Below are positions 1 to 9,207 of a DNA stretch of 18,214 bases, one piece after another. This stretch comes from AC-32 sp038237925 (GTDB taxonomy: Bacteria; Actinomycetota; Thermoleophilia; Gaiellales; Gaiellaceae): positions 1 to 18,214 of the forward strand of contig JBBRYF010000025.1 in the NCBI GenBank assembly GCA_038237925.1, read 5' to 3'. Position 1 is the first letter of the stretch. The number at the start of each line of letters is the position of its first letter. Below the pieces are notes generated by a model, which worked only from the letters and a program-made list of their open reading frames with translations, made no database searches and had not been told where the DNA came from. The translations under genes were made by a program, and so were the position numbers.

Positions 1-2
1 TG

Positions 3-644
3 GCCGAGGACCTGACGGACTATCTGCTCGAGTCCGGCGTCAAGGCGCGCTACCTCCACTCGGAGATCGACACGCTCGAGCGGATCCAGATCATCCGCGA
101 CCTGCGGCTCGGCGAGTACGACGTGCTCGTGGGCGTCAACCTGCTCCGTGAGGGGCTCGATCTGCCGGAGGTCTCGCTCGTCGCGATCCTTGACGCGGAC
201 AAGGAAGGCTTCCTGCGCGGCCAGACGGCGCTGATCCAGACGATCGGCCGCGCGGCGCGGCACATCAACGGCAAGGTGCTGATGTACGCCGACAAGCACA
301 CCGAGGCGATCAAGTTCGCGCTCGACGAGACCGACCGTCGCCGCGCGAAGCAGCTTGTCTACAACGAGGAGCACGGGATCACGCCGGAGTCGATCGTCAA
401 GGGCGTCTCCGACATCGCCGAGTTCCTTGCGCTGGAGTCGCCGACCGTCCCGGGCCGGCGGCGCAAGGGCCGCAAGGAGGTCGAGGGCATGGCGCCCGCC
501 GAGCTGGAGAAGCTCGTGATCCAGCTCGAGGAGGAGATGTTCGCGGCCGCCGAGGAGCTGCGCTTCGAGTACGCGGCCAAGCTGCGCGACGAGATCAAGG
601 ATCTCCGCCGCGAGCTGCTGGCCGCCGCAGAGGCGCCCGCCTGA
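3..644 (+). CDS. uvrB: UvrABC excinuclease subunit B, C-terminal part (5' end outside window)
   Basis: UvrB is the DNA-dependent ATPase and damage-verifying subunit of nucleotide excision repair. It is loaded by UvrA and recruits UvrC. The visible 213 residues read open from the window edge. They hold the end of the helicase core: GVNLLREGLDLPEVSLVAIL is motif V, and QTIGRAARH is motif VI with its ATP-sensing arginines. Next comes the family's YNEEHGITPESI stretch. The C-terminal UVR domain follows (about residues 170-205, ELEKLVIQLEEEMFAAA onward), the coiled hairpin that contacts UvrC. About two thirds of the protein (normally ~660-700 aa) lies upstream of the window. The gene ends in TGA at 642-644 and a strong hairpin follows at once. 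uvrA lies 5.7 kb downstream on the same strand. The identification is certain. Confidence 0.97.
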   Translation, partial: AEDLTDYLLESGVKARYLHSEIDTLERIQIIRDLRLGEYDVLVGVNLLREGLDLPEVSLVAILDADKEGFLRGQTALIQTIGRAARHINGKVLMYADKHTEAIKFALDETDRRRAKQLVYNEEHGITPESIVKGVSDIAEFLALESPTVPGRRRKGRKEVEGMAPAELEKLVIQLEEEMFAAAEELRFEYAAKLRDEIKDLRRELLAAAEAPA

Positions 645-662
645 GGCGGCGCTTGCGCTGCC
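645..662 (+). terminator. Hairpin directly after uvrB, possible terminator
   Basis: GGCGGCG, then the loop CTTG, then CGCTGCC, starts at the first base after the uvrB stop. It can form a 7-bp stem with one G-T pair and a stable CUUG tetraloop. The sequence after it (gttctcag) has no real U-tract. A second small inverted repeat (CGAGC-TCT-GCTCG) follows at 677-689. The position suggests transcript termination or 3'-end protection, but a classical intrinsic terminator is not proven. Confidence 0.4.
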
Positions 663-739
663 GTTCTCAGCGCGGGCGAGCTCTGCTCGTGCGTGCGTCT
701 GGCCCGAGCGGTCGACCCGTGGGACTCGGCGACTGCGCA

Positions 740-752
740 TAAGATCCCGCCC
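740..752 (+). promoter_or_regulatory. Putative -10 box of a leaderless promoter (TAAGAT)
   Basis: TAAGAT at 740-745 ends 7 nt before the GTG at 753. That would place the transcription start at or within a base or two of the start codon. No Shine-Dalgarno lies between them and no convincing -35 box is visible. The call rests on the same spacing being seen before several other genes in the window. Confidence 0.4.
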
Positions 753-1214
753 GTGCTCGGCGCGATCATCCAGGTACTGATCTCCGGCTTCGTGATCGGA
801 GCGCTCGCGCGCTGGGCGGTGCCGGGGCCCGATCCGATGTCGGTGCCGATGACGATCCTGCTCGGCGTGTTCGGGTCGTTCCTCGGCGGCGGCATCGCCG
901 CGGCGATCTTCGGAGCGCAGCAGGACTCCGGCAGCGTCTTCGCGATCCTGATCGGCTCGATCGTCGCGTCGATGGTGCTGCTCATCGGCTACCGACGGTT
1001 CGTCCAGCACCGCCCGATCACCGGCCCGGACGCCCACCGGCCGCCGCGGGAGCGCCCGCACCTGGGCACGCTCCTCGGCGCGCCCGGCCAGCGCGTCCCC
1101 CAGCAGGCCGATGTCTCGGACCAGCTCCGGAAGCTCGACGAGGCGCACCGGCAAGGCGTGCTGACGGACGAGGAGTACGAGGCCAAGAAGGCCGCCCTGC
1201 TCGCACGGCGCTGA
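753..1214 (+). CDS. GlsB/YeaQ/YmgE-family membrane protein with C-terminal SHOCT domain
   Basis: This is a 153-residue membrane protein. Residues 3-22, 33-55 and 61-80 look like three transmembrane segments. They carry the glycine-rich pattern of the transglycosylase-associated (GlsB/YeaQ/YmgE) family, including GxxIGxLARW and a PDPM turn between helices 1 and 2. Members are small stress-linked inner-membrane proteins of unknown biochemistry. A proline/arginine-rich linker (~85-118) leads to a short SHOCT-like domain (~121-151, QLRKLDEAHRQGVLTDEEYE then AKKAALLARR), an oligomerisation or targeting module. The reading frame is open further upstream (to ATG at 693). The GTG at 753 is preferred because the first helix starts there and a -10-like box sits just upstream. 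A second family member without SHOCT follows 38 nt later. Confidence 0.8.
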   Translation: MLGAIIQVLISGFVIGALARWAVPGPDPMSVPMTILLGVFGSFLGGGIAAAIFGAQQDSGSVFAILIGSIVASMVLLIGYRRFVQHRPITGPDAHRPPRERPHLGTLLGAPGQRVPQQADVSDQLRKLDEAHRQGVLTDEEYEAKKAALLARR

Positions 1215-1252
1215 AGGTTTCGGCAGCACGAGGGCCGGATACGACTGGCGCT

Positions 1253-1495
1253 ATGCATTGGGTTTGGTTGATCATCGTCGGCGCAATCGTCGGCGCTCTA
1301 GGCAGGCTCTTCCACCCCGGACGCGACCCGATGGGCTGGATCCTCACGATCCTGATCGGGATCGCCTCGCTCGTGATCGCCGGCGCGATCTTCTCGAGCA
1401 CGGTGCTCGAGTTCGTCGTCGGCATCATCGTCGCGGTGATCCTCGTCGCCATCGTCGGCCGCTTCTTCGGGGGCGGCCGGGCCCGCACCGTCTAG
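1253..1495 (+). CDS. GlsB/YeaQ/YmgE-family stress-associated membrane protein
   Basis: An 80-residue, almost entirely hydrophobic protein with three predicted membrane segments (about 4-19, 27-47 and 50-68). It has the family features: an N-terminal WxIxVGAIVGALGRLFHPG, a PDPMGW turn, and a short basic, glycine-rich tail. This is the usual length for the family. It is shorter than the SHOCT-bearing relative just upstream, so the two look like a tandem pair with one extended copy. A weak -10-like TACGAC lies 7 nt before the ATG and no Shine-Dalgarno is visible. The TAG stop shares the palindrome CTAG with the stop of the convergent phosphoesterase gene. The molecular role is unknown. Confidence 0.82.
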   Translation: MHWVWLIIVGAIVGALGRLFHPGRDPMGWILTILIGIASLVIAGAIFSSTVLEFVVGIIVAVILVAIVGRFFGGGRARTV

Positions 1496-2313
1496 CCGGG
1501 CTCGGCGGCCAGCGGGCTGCGTCCGCGCGGGAAGCGCCGTCGCGCCGTGAGCCCCCAGTCGTCCTCGCGCCAGACGTAGGTCTGCACGAGGAGCGACTCG
1601 GTGCTCGCCTCGTAGAGGTGCAGGCCCCGCGCTTCGCCACGCCTGTTCGGCCGCGGCTGCCCGAGGCCGGGCGCGACCGAGACCGTCACGCCGCGGAGGC
1701 CGTTCCGCTCGACCTCGAACTCGTGGCGCTCGCTGACCGCCGCCTGGTGGATGTGCCCGGCGAGGATCAGCTCCGCGCCCGCGTCGACAAGGCCCGCGAG
1801 CACCTCGGAGCGGCGCGACACCGGTTTCTTGCGCGAGCGCCACGGCGCGCCGATCAGGTGATGGTGGAGCGCGACGACGCGAAGCGCTCCGGCGGGCGCG
1901 TCGGCCAGTAGCTTGGCCGCCCGCGCTATCTGTGCCTTCCGGATCCCGCCGGACTGGTGCCGCCACGGGCGCACAGAGTTGAGGCCGACGACGACGACGT
2001 CGTCGGACCGGAAGACCGGCTCGACCGTTTCCCACTGCCGCTCGAACTCGGCCCACGGCTGGGTGAAGCGGGCGGGGAAGGTGTACGGGATGTCGTGGTT
2101 TCCAGGGATCACGAGCAGGGGCCGGCCGAGCCCGCGCAGGAAGGCGGCGACGCGCTCGTGCTGGTCGCGGCGGCCTCGGTGGGTGAGGTCGCCGGTGACG
2201 GCGATCAGCTTGGGCGAAAAACGCTCGATCAGCGGCTCGAGGCTGCGCTCAACGTCAGGTCTCTCCACGCTTCCGGCATGAAGGTCGGAGATGTGGAGGA
2301 GGCGGATCGACAA
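1492..2313 (-). CDS. Calcineurin-like metallophosphoesterase
   Basis: A 273-residue soluble enzyme of the calcineurin-like phosphoesterase superfamily (3',5'-cAMP phosphodiesterase CpdA/Icc-like branch). All metal-site motifs are present in order: DLH at 10-12, GDLTHRG at 41-47, GNHD at 71-74, a histidine cluster HHH at 150-152, and GHIH at 186-189. These bind the two metal ions and the phosphate. The substrate cannot be read from the sequence; cyclic nucleotides and other phosphodiesters are both possible. The start is a TTG at 2313, placing the first motif 10 residues in, as is usual for the family. No Shine-Dalgarno is seen. A TAGCCT box (minus strand, 2328-2323) lies 9 nt upstream, back to back with the promoter of the divergent gene at 2341. 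Its stop overlaps the end of the GlsB-like gene. Confidence 0.88.
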   Translation of the reverse strand: MSIRLLHISDLHAGSVERPDVERSLEPLIERFSPKLIAVTGDLTHRGRRDQHERVAAFLRGLGRPLLVIPGNHDIPYTFPARFTQPWAEFERQWETVEPVFRSDDVVVVGLNSVRPWRHQSGGIRKAQIARAAKLLADAPAGALRVVALHHHLIGAPWRSRKKPVSRRSEVLAGLVDAGAELILAGHIHQAAVSERHEFEVERNGLRGVTVSVAPGLGQPRPNRRGEARGLHLYEASTESLLVQTYVWREDDWGLTARRRFPRGRSPLAAEPG

Positions 2314-2334
2314 CGCCGAAGCAGGCTATACACT
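2307..2334 (+). promoter_or_regulatory. Promoter for the small gene at 2341, paired with a divergent -10 box
   Basis: TCGACA at 2307-2312 (one mismatch to TTGACA), a 16-nt spacer and TACACT at 2329-2334 form a good sigma70-type promoter. The -10 ends 6 nt before the ATG at 2341, so the transcript should be leaderless. On the other strand TAGCCT (2328-2323) abuts it and may serve the phosphoesterase gene. The -35 lies over that gene's first codons. Confidence 0.6.
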
Positions 2335-2340
2335 CAAATC

Positions 2341-2580
2341 ATGGCCGATGAATCCACCGAGATATTCGACGACCTCTACCTCGGCCTGCGCGCCGGCGGC
2401 GCCCTTCGCAAGCAGCGCCGTGGCGAGCCGCTGACGACCGAGGACCACGAGGCGATCGGTCGCTGGGAGCGCCTTTCCTCCTGGCGAAAGGCCGCTGCGA
2501 TCGGCGCCTTCGGCATCGGGACCTTCGGTTTGGGTCTCACCCTCGGCGGCCTGATCTTCGGCCGCTGGCGCAAGGCCTAG
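2341..2580 (+). CDS. Small single-pass membrane protein, unknown function
   Basis: A 79-residue protein that I do not recognise as a named family. Residues 1-49 are polar and mixed-charge (IFDDLYLGLRAGG, then a basic KQRRGEP stretch). Residues 51-73 form one glycine-rich transmembrane helix (AAAIGAFGIGTFGLGLTLGG onward), followed by a basic RWRKA tail. This pattern suggests a small inner-membrane anchor with its N-terminus in the cytoplasm or a small membrane-associated regulator; that is inference. Support for it being real comes from the promoter immediately upstream, the clean ATG, and the one-base gap to the convergent AI-2E-family gene, which leaves no other use for the stretch. Confidence 0.65.
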   Translation: MADESTEIFDDLYLGLRAGGALRKQRRGEPLTTEDHEAIGRWERLSSWRKAAAIGAFGIGTFGLGLTLGGLIFGRWRKA

Positions 2581-2581
2581 C

Positions 2582-2734
2582 TCAACTCTCTTTCGCAAAG
2601 AGCACGGCGGGGACTTCCTCGTCCGCCGGGTCCTTGTCGCGCACGATCACGTCGAGCAGGGTGACAAGCACCGCGACGAGCGGGGTCGCAAGCAGGATGT
2701 AGAAGCCGCCGAATAGGAGGCCGACCGCGGTCAC
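2582..2734 (-). CDS. AI-2E family transporter, C-terminal helix in shifted frame
   Basis: This 50-residue reading frame encodes TAVGLLFGGFYILLATPLVA and then VLVTLLDVIVRDKD. That is the last transmembrane helix and tail expected of an AI-2E-family permease. It starts at a GTG (2734-2732) that overlaps the TGA of the main part as GTGA, the same 4-nt overlap used at the panC/panB junction in this window. It is therefore either one gene with a one-base deletion (natural or a sequencing error) or a split gene translated by stop-restart coupling. It ends one base from the stop of the convergent gene at 2580. Confidence 0.6.
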   Translation of the reverse strand: MTAVGLLFGGFYILLATPLVAVLVTLLDVIVRDKDPADEEVPAVLFAKES

Positions 2735-3630
2735 ATGAGCACGAGCATCGGCGAGAGGCCGGTGGCGTGGCCCATCACGCGTGGGATCACGACGTAGTCC
2801 TCGATCTGGCGCAGGACGAGCACCGCGATCCCAGCCGCGAGCGCCACGTGCCACGAGGCGGTGAGCCCGACCCCCACGGCGACGACGCCCGCCGCGAGGG
2901 GCCCGATCACGGGGATCATCTCGACGACCCCGGCGAACATCCCGAGCAGCAGCCAGAACGGCACGCCGATCGCCCAGAACGCGAGCGAGAGCACGACCGC
3001 GACGAATGCGACCAGGAGCAGCTGGCCGCGCACGAACGCCCCCAGCTTCGCGTCGATCAGCTCCCACGTGTCGCGGACCACGCGTCGGTGCTTCCGCGGC
3101 ACGAGCGAGCTGACGAAGTTGACGGCGTGCTCGCGCTCGAAGATCCAGTACGCCGCCGTCGCGAAGATGAAGAAGATCCCGACGAGCGCCTCGAGCGCCT
3201 TCGTCCCGAACGTCACCGAGGCGTGGAGGACGCTGCCGGCGGAGGGCAGCTTCTTCAGTCGCTTCTGGAGGCCCACGAAGAACTGGTGCTTGAACCCGGT
3301 CGAGTGCTTGGCCTTCTGCTTCAGCTCCTGCTGTGAAGTCGGGACGCCGCCCAGCGCCTGGTTGACCTGGTCGACCGCCCGCGGCACGACGAGCCACAGC
3401 AGGAGCGCGATGGCGGCGACGAGCACGAGGTAGTGGATCAGCACGCCGAACGGCCGCGGGATGCGCCACTGCGCGAGCAGGTCTATGCCGGGTCGCATGG
3501 CGGCGGCGATGATCAAACCCAGGAAGACGAGCGCGATCACGATCTTCAGCTTCCAGAGCGCGAGCGTGCAGATGATCACCGCGACGGCGACGAGCGTCGA
3601 GATGAAGGCGCGGCGGGCAGTATCGGCCAT
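2731..3630 (-). CDS. AI-2E family transporter, main part (frame broken before last helix)
   Basis: 299 residues of a polytopic membrane protein of the AI-2E/PerM (UPF0118) family, whose members export small molecules or ions. Two N-terminal helices (about residues 9-45) and a third (about 58-80) are followed by the family's soluble insert (about 85-160). The conserved second half then begins at about residue 175 with GQLLLVAFVAVVLSLAFWAIG, and includes MIPVIGPL and RQIEDYVVIPRVMGHATGLSP. The frame then hits TGA at 2731-2733 in the middle of the SPMLVLM helix. The missing C-terminal helix lies in the next frame (2582-2734). A single extra G after the ATG at 2736-2734 would restore a normal 349-residue protein. 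The ATG at 3630 begins MADTARRAFIS, and a good Shine-Dalgarno is not seen. Confidence 0.8.
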   Translation of the reverse strand: MADTARRAFISTLVAVAVIICTLALWKLKIVIALVFLGLIIAAAMRPGIDLLAQWRIPRPFGVLIHYLVLVAAIALLLWLVVPRAVDQVNQALGGVPTSQQELKQKAKHSTGFKHQFFVGLQKRLKKLPSAGSVLHASVTFGTKALEALVGIFFIFATAAYWIFEREHAVNFVSSLVPRKHRRVVRDTWELIDAKLGAFVRGQLLLVAFVAVVLSLAFWAIGVPFWLLLGMFAGVVEMIPVIGPLAAGVVAVGVGLTASWHVALAAGIAVLVLRQIEDYVVIPRVMGHATGLSPMLVLM

Positions 3631-3704
3631 TGCTCTGGCGATTCTCCCACGTTGCGAAGCTGCAAACGCAGGAGGGCCAGAGCGGCCGACGAAGCGAAGG
3701 AGGC

Positions 3705-4127
3705 ATGCTCGGGCAGGACGAGGAGGTCTGCTACGACGCGCGCCGTCACGGCGTTGTTCTCGCGCGCCCGCTCGCACAGGCGGCGGTGCTCGCACTCTCA
3801 GGTGCAATCCTTCTCGCTCAGCCGTGGCCGCTTCCGGTTCCGGGCGCCCTCCTGATCGTGCTGGCCGCGGCTGTATGCCTGCGCGCGGTCTGGCGCTGGG
3901 AGCGCACGCACCTCGTCGTCACGACCGAGAAGCTCTGCCTGATCGACGGCACGCTGCGCCGGCGTGCGGCCGCGGTCCGGCTCCGTGCGGTCGAGAACCT
4001 CGAGCTCGAGCAGACCATTACAGGCCGGCTGCTCGGGTACGGCACGCTGGTGGCGGGCCCGCTCGAGATCGAGCACGTGCAGCACCCACGGAGCGTCTAC
4101 CGACTCGTCGAGCGGCTGGCCGGCTGA
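3705..4127 (+). CDS. Bacterial PH-domain (bPH2/DUF304-like) membrane protein
   Basis: A 140-residue protein. It has a short polar start, two membrane helices (about 17-37 and 45-64), and a C-terminal bacterial PH-like domain (about 66-138). The domain shows the family pattern HLVVTTEKLCLIDGTLRRRA, then VENLELEQTITGRLLGYGTL and IEHVQHPRSVYRLVERL. Such proteins (YdbS/YdbT-like) are membrane-associated and of unclear role. The ATG at 3705 is chosen because AAGGAGG (3697-3703) precedes it and the protein then has a normal N-terminus. The spacing of one base is unusually short, so an upstream start (frame open to TTG 3630) cannot be excluded. Its TGA overlaps the ATG of the ABC ATPase as TGATG, so the two are translationally coupled. 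Confidence 0.75.
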   Translation: MLGQDEEVCYDARRHGVVLARPLAQAAVLALSGAILLAQPWPLPVPGALLIVLAAAVCLRAVWRWERTHLVVTTEKLCLIDGTLRRRAAAVRLRAVENLELEQTITGRLLGYGTLVAGPLEIEHVQHPRSVYRLVERLAG

Positions 4128-5023
4128 TGGCGGCGCCTCCGATCGAGGTGCGGGGGCTGACGAAACGCTACGGTTCGACGACCGCGGTCGTCGACCTGAG
4201 CTTCTCGATTCCCGACGGCAAGATCACCGGTTTCCTCGGGCCGAACGGGGCAGGCAAGACGACGACGCTGCGGGCGCTGCTCGGGCTCGTGCACCCGACG
4301 CAGGGCGAGGCGCGCGTCGACGGTGTGCGCTACGTCCAGCTGCGCGACCCGCTGCGAGCGGTCGGCGCGGTTCTCGAGGCCGACAGCTTCCATCCGGGGC
4401 GCTCGGGGCGAAACCACCTGCGCGTCCTCGCGGCCGCGGCCGGGGTGCCGGTGGCGCGCGTTGACGAGGTGCTGGCTGAGGTCGAGCTGACCCCGGCGGC
4501 ACGGCGTCGCGTCGGCGGCTACTCGCTCGGCATGCGCCAGCGCCTCAGCGTGGCCGGGGCGCTGCTCGGGCTCCCGTCGCTGCTCGTGCTCGACGAACCG
4601 GCGAACGGGCTCGACCCCGAGGGCATCCGCTGGCTGCGCGACTTCCTGCGCCGGTTCTCGGCCCGTGGCGGCACGGTGTTCATCTCGAGCCACGTGCTCG
4701 CCGAGGTTGCGCAAATCGTCGACGAGGTCGTGATCATCCACCGTGGCCGGCTCGTCGCGCAGGAGCAGCTCGATGCGCTGACGGCGCGCGCGGCGGGGGG
4801 GACGGTCGTGCGCTCGCCCGACGCGGAGCGGTTGCGCGAGCGGTTGGCTGCGGCCGGGATCGAGGCTACGGGCTCGGCGGCCGGGGAGCTCCGGGCGGCG
4901 GCGGCGCCGGAACGAGTCGGCGAGGTTGCCGCGGCGGCGGGTGTTGTCCTGCACGAGCTGCGCGGCGAGGGTGCGAGCCTGGAGGAAGCGTTCCTCGAGC
5001 TGACCGCGGGCGAGGCGACTTGA
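4127..5023 (+). CDS. ABC transporter ATP-binding protein
   Basis: A 298-residue nucleotide-binding subunit of an ABC exporter of the DrrA/BcrA/CcmA type. The Walker A loop GPNGAGKT is at 38-45. The signature YSLGMRQ (132-138) has the SLGM form common in peptide-antibiotic and lantibiotic-immunity exporters. Walker B is LLVLDEP (about 152-158) with the D-loop NGLD, and the switch histidine is in SSH at 187-189. The Q-loop position reads VLEADSFHPG, so the usual glutamine is replaced. The C-terminal ~90 residues are the accessory domain typical of this branch. The gene overlaps the PH-domain gene by one base and the permease gene by 4 nt (TTGA), so the three form one operon. The substrate is unknown. 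Confidence 0.93.
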   Translation: MAAPPIEVRGLTKRYGSTTAVVDLSFSIPDGKITGFLGPNGAGKTTTLRALLGLVHPTQGEARVDGVRYVQLRDPLRAVGAVLEADSFHPGRSGRNHLRVLAAAAGVPVARVDEVLAEVELTPAARRRVGGYSLGMRQRLSVAGALLGLPSLLVLDEPANGLDPEGIRWLRDFLRRFSARGGTVFISSHVLAEVAQIVDEVVIIHRGRLVAQEQLDALTARAAGGTVVRSPDAERLRERLAAAGIEATGSAAGELRAAAAPERVGEVAAAAGVVLHELRGEGASLEEAFLELTAGEAT

Positions 5024-5754
5024 CGCGGTTGCTGCACGCCGAGCTGCTGAAGCTCGCGACGACCCGGCTCATCCTCTGGCTCGCGCTCCTGATGCTCGGG
5101 CTCGAGCTGCTCCTGATCTCGCTGACGGCAAGTCAGGACTCGATCGGCGACGTGATGCAGGAGAGCACCCAGCGTGGCCTCGTGACCTTCGCCGCGGTCT
5201 CTGCCTTGATGTCGCTGATCCTGGGCATCGTGTCGGCCACCGGAGAGTACGAGCATGGGACGGTGAGTCAGACGTTTCTCGTCGCGCCGGCTCGCGAGCG
5301 GGTCGTCTTCGCCAAGCTCGTCGCCGCCGCTCTCGTGGGTGCCGAGCTGGCACTCGTTGCGGACGCGGTGGCGTACGGCCTGACCGCGCTCTGGCTGTCG
5401 GGTCGTTCGATCCCCTCGCACCTTGCGACGCGCGGCACGCTGACCGTCATGCTTGGCACGATCCTCGCAGCGGCGCTCGCCGGGGCGCTCGGCGTCGGCT
5501 ACGGCTCGCTCGCGCGGCGGCAGACGGCCGCGATCGTGGTCGCGCTGACCTGGCTCCTGATCGGCGAGCCCTTGCTGGCGATCGTCGGCATTAACACCTA
5601 CGCGCCGGGCCACGTGATCGCGGCAGTCGTCGAGGGCGGACACACGAGCTCCGAGTTGCTCGGGTTCTGGGCCGGAGTCGCCGCTGCGCTCGTGTACATC
5701 GCGGTCGCCGGCGTGCTCGGCGTCGCCTCGGTGAAGCGCGCCGACGTCAACTGA
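5020..5754 (+). CDS. ABC-2 type transporter permease
   Basis: A 244-residue membrane subunit. The first ~12 residues (TRLLHAELLKLATTR) match the amphipathic start of ABC-2 permeases that pair with DrrA/BcrA-type ATPases. About six membrane helices follow, near 14-36, 55-77, 92-125, 135-160, 170-190 and 208-235. The conserved EYEHGTVSQTFLVAPAR motif (about 75-91) lies after helix 2, as in other ABC-2 exporters. The TTG start overlaps the ATPase stop as TTGA, with no room for a separate ribosome site, so expression should depend on coupling. With the ATPase it should form a 2+2 exporter. The cargo (lipid, antibiotic or peptide) cannot be deduced. Confidence 0.88.
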   Translation: MTRLLHAELLKLATTRLILWLALLMLGLELLLISLTASQDSIGDVMQESTQRGLVTFAAVSALMSLILGIVSATGEYEHGTVSQTFLVAPARERVVFAKLVAAALVGAELALVADAVAYGLTALWLSGRSIPSHLATRGTLTVMLGTILAAALAGALGVGYGSLARRQTAAIVVALTWLLIGEPLLAIVGINTYAPGHVIAAVVEGGHTSSELLGFWAGVAAALVYIAVAGVLGVASVKRADVN

Positions 5755-5761
5755 GCGCACT

Positions 5762-5780
5762 GCCAGGGACTGTCCCTGGC
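5762..5780. repeat. Perfect REP-like palindrome, copy 1
   Basis: GCCAGGGACTGTCCCTGGC is a perfect 9-bp inverted repeat around one central base, starting 7 nt after the ABC permease stop. It lies ~110 nt upstream of a REP-associated transposase. Its core differs at one base in 17 from a second palindrome at 15627-15645 (read on the minus strand, CCAGGGTCTGTCCCTGG). As a hairpin it could also end or protect the permease transcript. Confidence 0.75.
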
Positions 5781-5888
5781 GGGTGGCTTGAAGGGCCTCG
5801 TCTGGTGTGACGAAAGTGTCGCTAATCGTTCACGGGTCGTCGCATCGGCACGTGGCCGGCGCTTGCGGCGGCGCTAGCGTCGTCGGCC

Positions 5889-6318
5889 GTGTGAAAACCG
5901 CGACGGGAGCTTCCACCGGAAGGCGTGTACCACGTTACGACGAGAGGCGTCGCGCGCACCGCGATCTATCTCGATGACGACGAGCGCAGGCTCTTCCTCA
6001 GCCTCCTGGCAGACGTCGTCGGCCGTCACGAGTGGCGAGTCCACGCGTTCTGCCTGATGACGAACCATTACCACCTCGTCGTGGAGACGCAACTCTGGCG
6101 CCTCTCTGACGGCATCCAACGCCTGAACGGCGTCTACGCGCAGTCCTTCAACCGTCGCCACCACCGCACAGGACATCTCTTCGGCGACCGCTTCGCCGCC
6201 TGGGTGATCGAGGCCGACGAGCACCTCCGCGCGACTATCGAGTACGTGCTTCAGAACCCGGTCCGGGCCGGCCTCTGCGCCGACGCGGAGCACTGGCGCT
6301 GGTCCGCCGCGCGCGCTC
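5889..6318 (+). pseudogene. REP-associated tyrosine transposase (RAYT / TnpA-REP), damaged at both ends
   Basis: The frame encodes a Y1 transposase related to IS200/IS605 TnpA. Such domesticated enzymes act on genomic REP palindromes. Counting from the GTG at 5925, YHVTTRG (2-8) is the first strand, NHYHL (47-51) carries the HUH metal site at H48 and H50, RTGHLFGDRF (81-90) is the family loop, and Tyr107 in EYVLQNPVRAG is the nucleophile. All catalytic residues are intact. The conserved start (KPRRELPPEG) lies upstream, but there GTG 5889 is followed at once by TGA (5892-5894). Translation must therefore begin at GTG 5925, or the gene is dead; TGA may derive from CGA. Homology fades near 6317 (HWRWSAARA). 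No in-frame stop follows until 8342, deep inside uvrA. The end given is therefore the end of similarity, not a stop codon. Confidence 0.75.
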
Positions 6319-6325
6319 TAAAACA

Positions 6326-6337
6326 GAACACGTGTTC
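6326..6337. promoter_or_regulatory. LexA (SOS) operator of uvrA
   Basis: GAACACGTGTTC is a perfect 12-bp palindrome that fits the Gram-positive/actinobacterial SOS box (GAAC-N4-GTTC). It lies 32 nt before uvrA, a classical SOS gene, and overlaps the expected -35 position of the uvrA promoter. LexA bound here would block RNA polymerase. The motif match is direct; binding is inferred. Confidence 0.85.
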
Positions 6338-6360
6338 GCGTCCACCGGCCCGGCTAAACT
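6332..6360 (+). promoter_or_regulatory. uvrA promoter (TAAACT -10 box, leaderless)
   Basis: TAAACT at 6355-6360 is a good -10 box. With a 17-nt spacer the -35 hexamer is GTGTTC (6332-6337), the right half of the LexA operator. The -35 is a poor match, which is common where a box is shared with an operator. The ATG lies 9 nt after the -10, giving a leader of about 0-3 nt, and there is no Shine-Dalgarno. Confidence 0.65.
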
Positions 6361-6369
6361 GGCTCGGTT

Positions 6370-9203
<2,834 letters not shown>

Positions 9204-9207
<4 letters not shown>

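Noticed and set aside
2588..2602. CTCTTT-CGC-AAAGAG inverted repeat as a bidirectional terminator.
   Set aside because: It lies inside the last codons of the AI-2E-family tail, is A/T-weak and has no U-tract, so it may be chance.
2725..2745. Programmed ribosomal frameshift in the AI-2E-family gene.
   Set aside because: No slippery heptamer or clear downstream pseudoknot is seen at the break. Deletion or stop-restart coupling explains it better.
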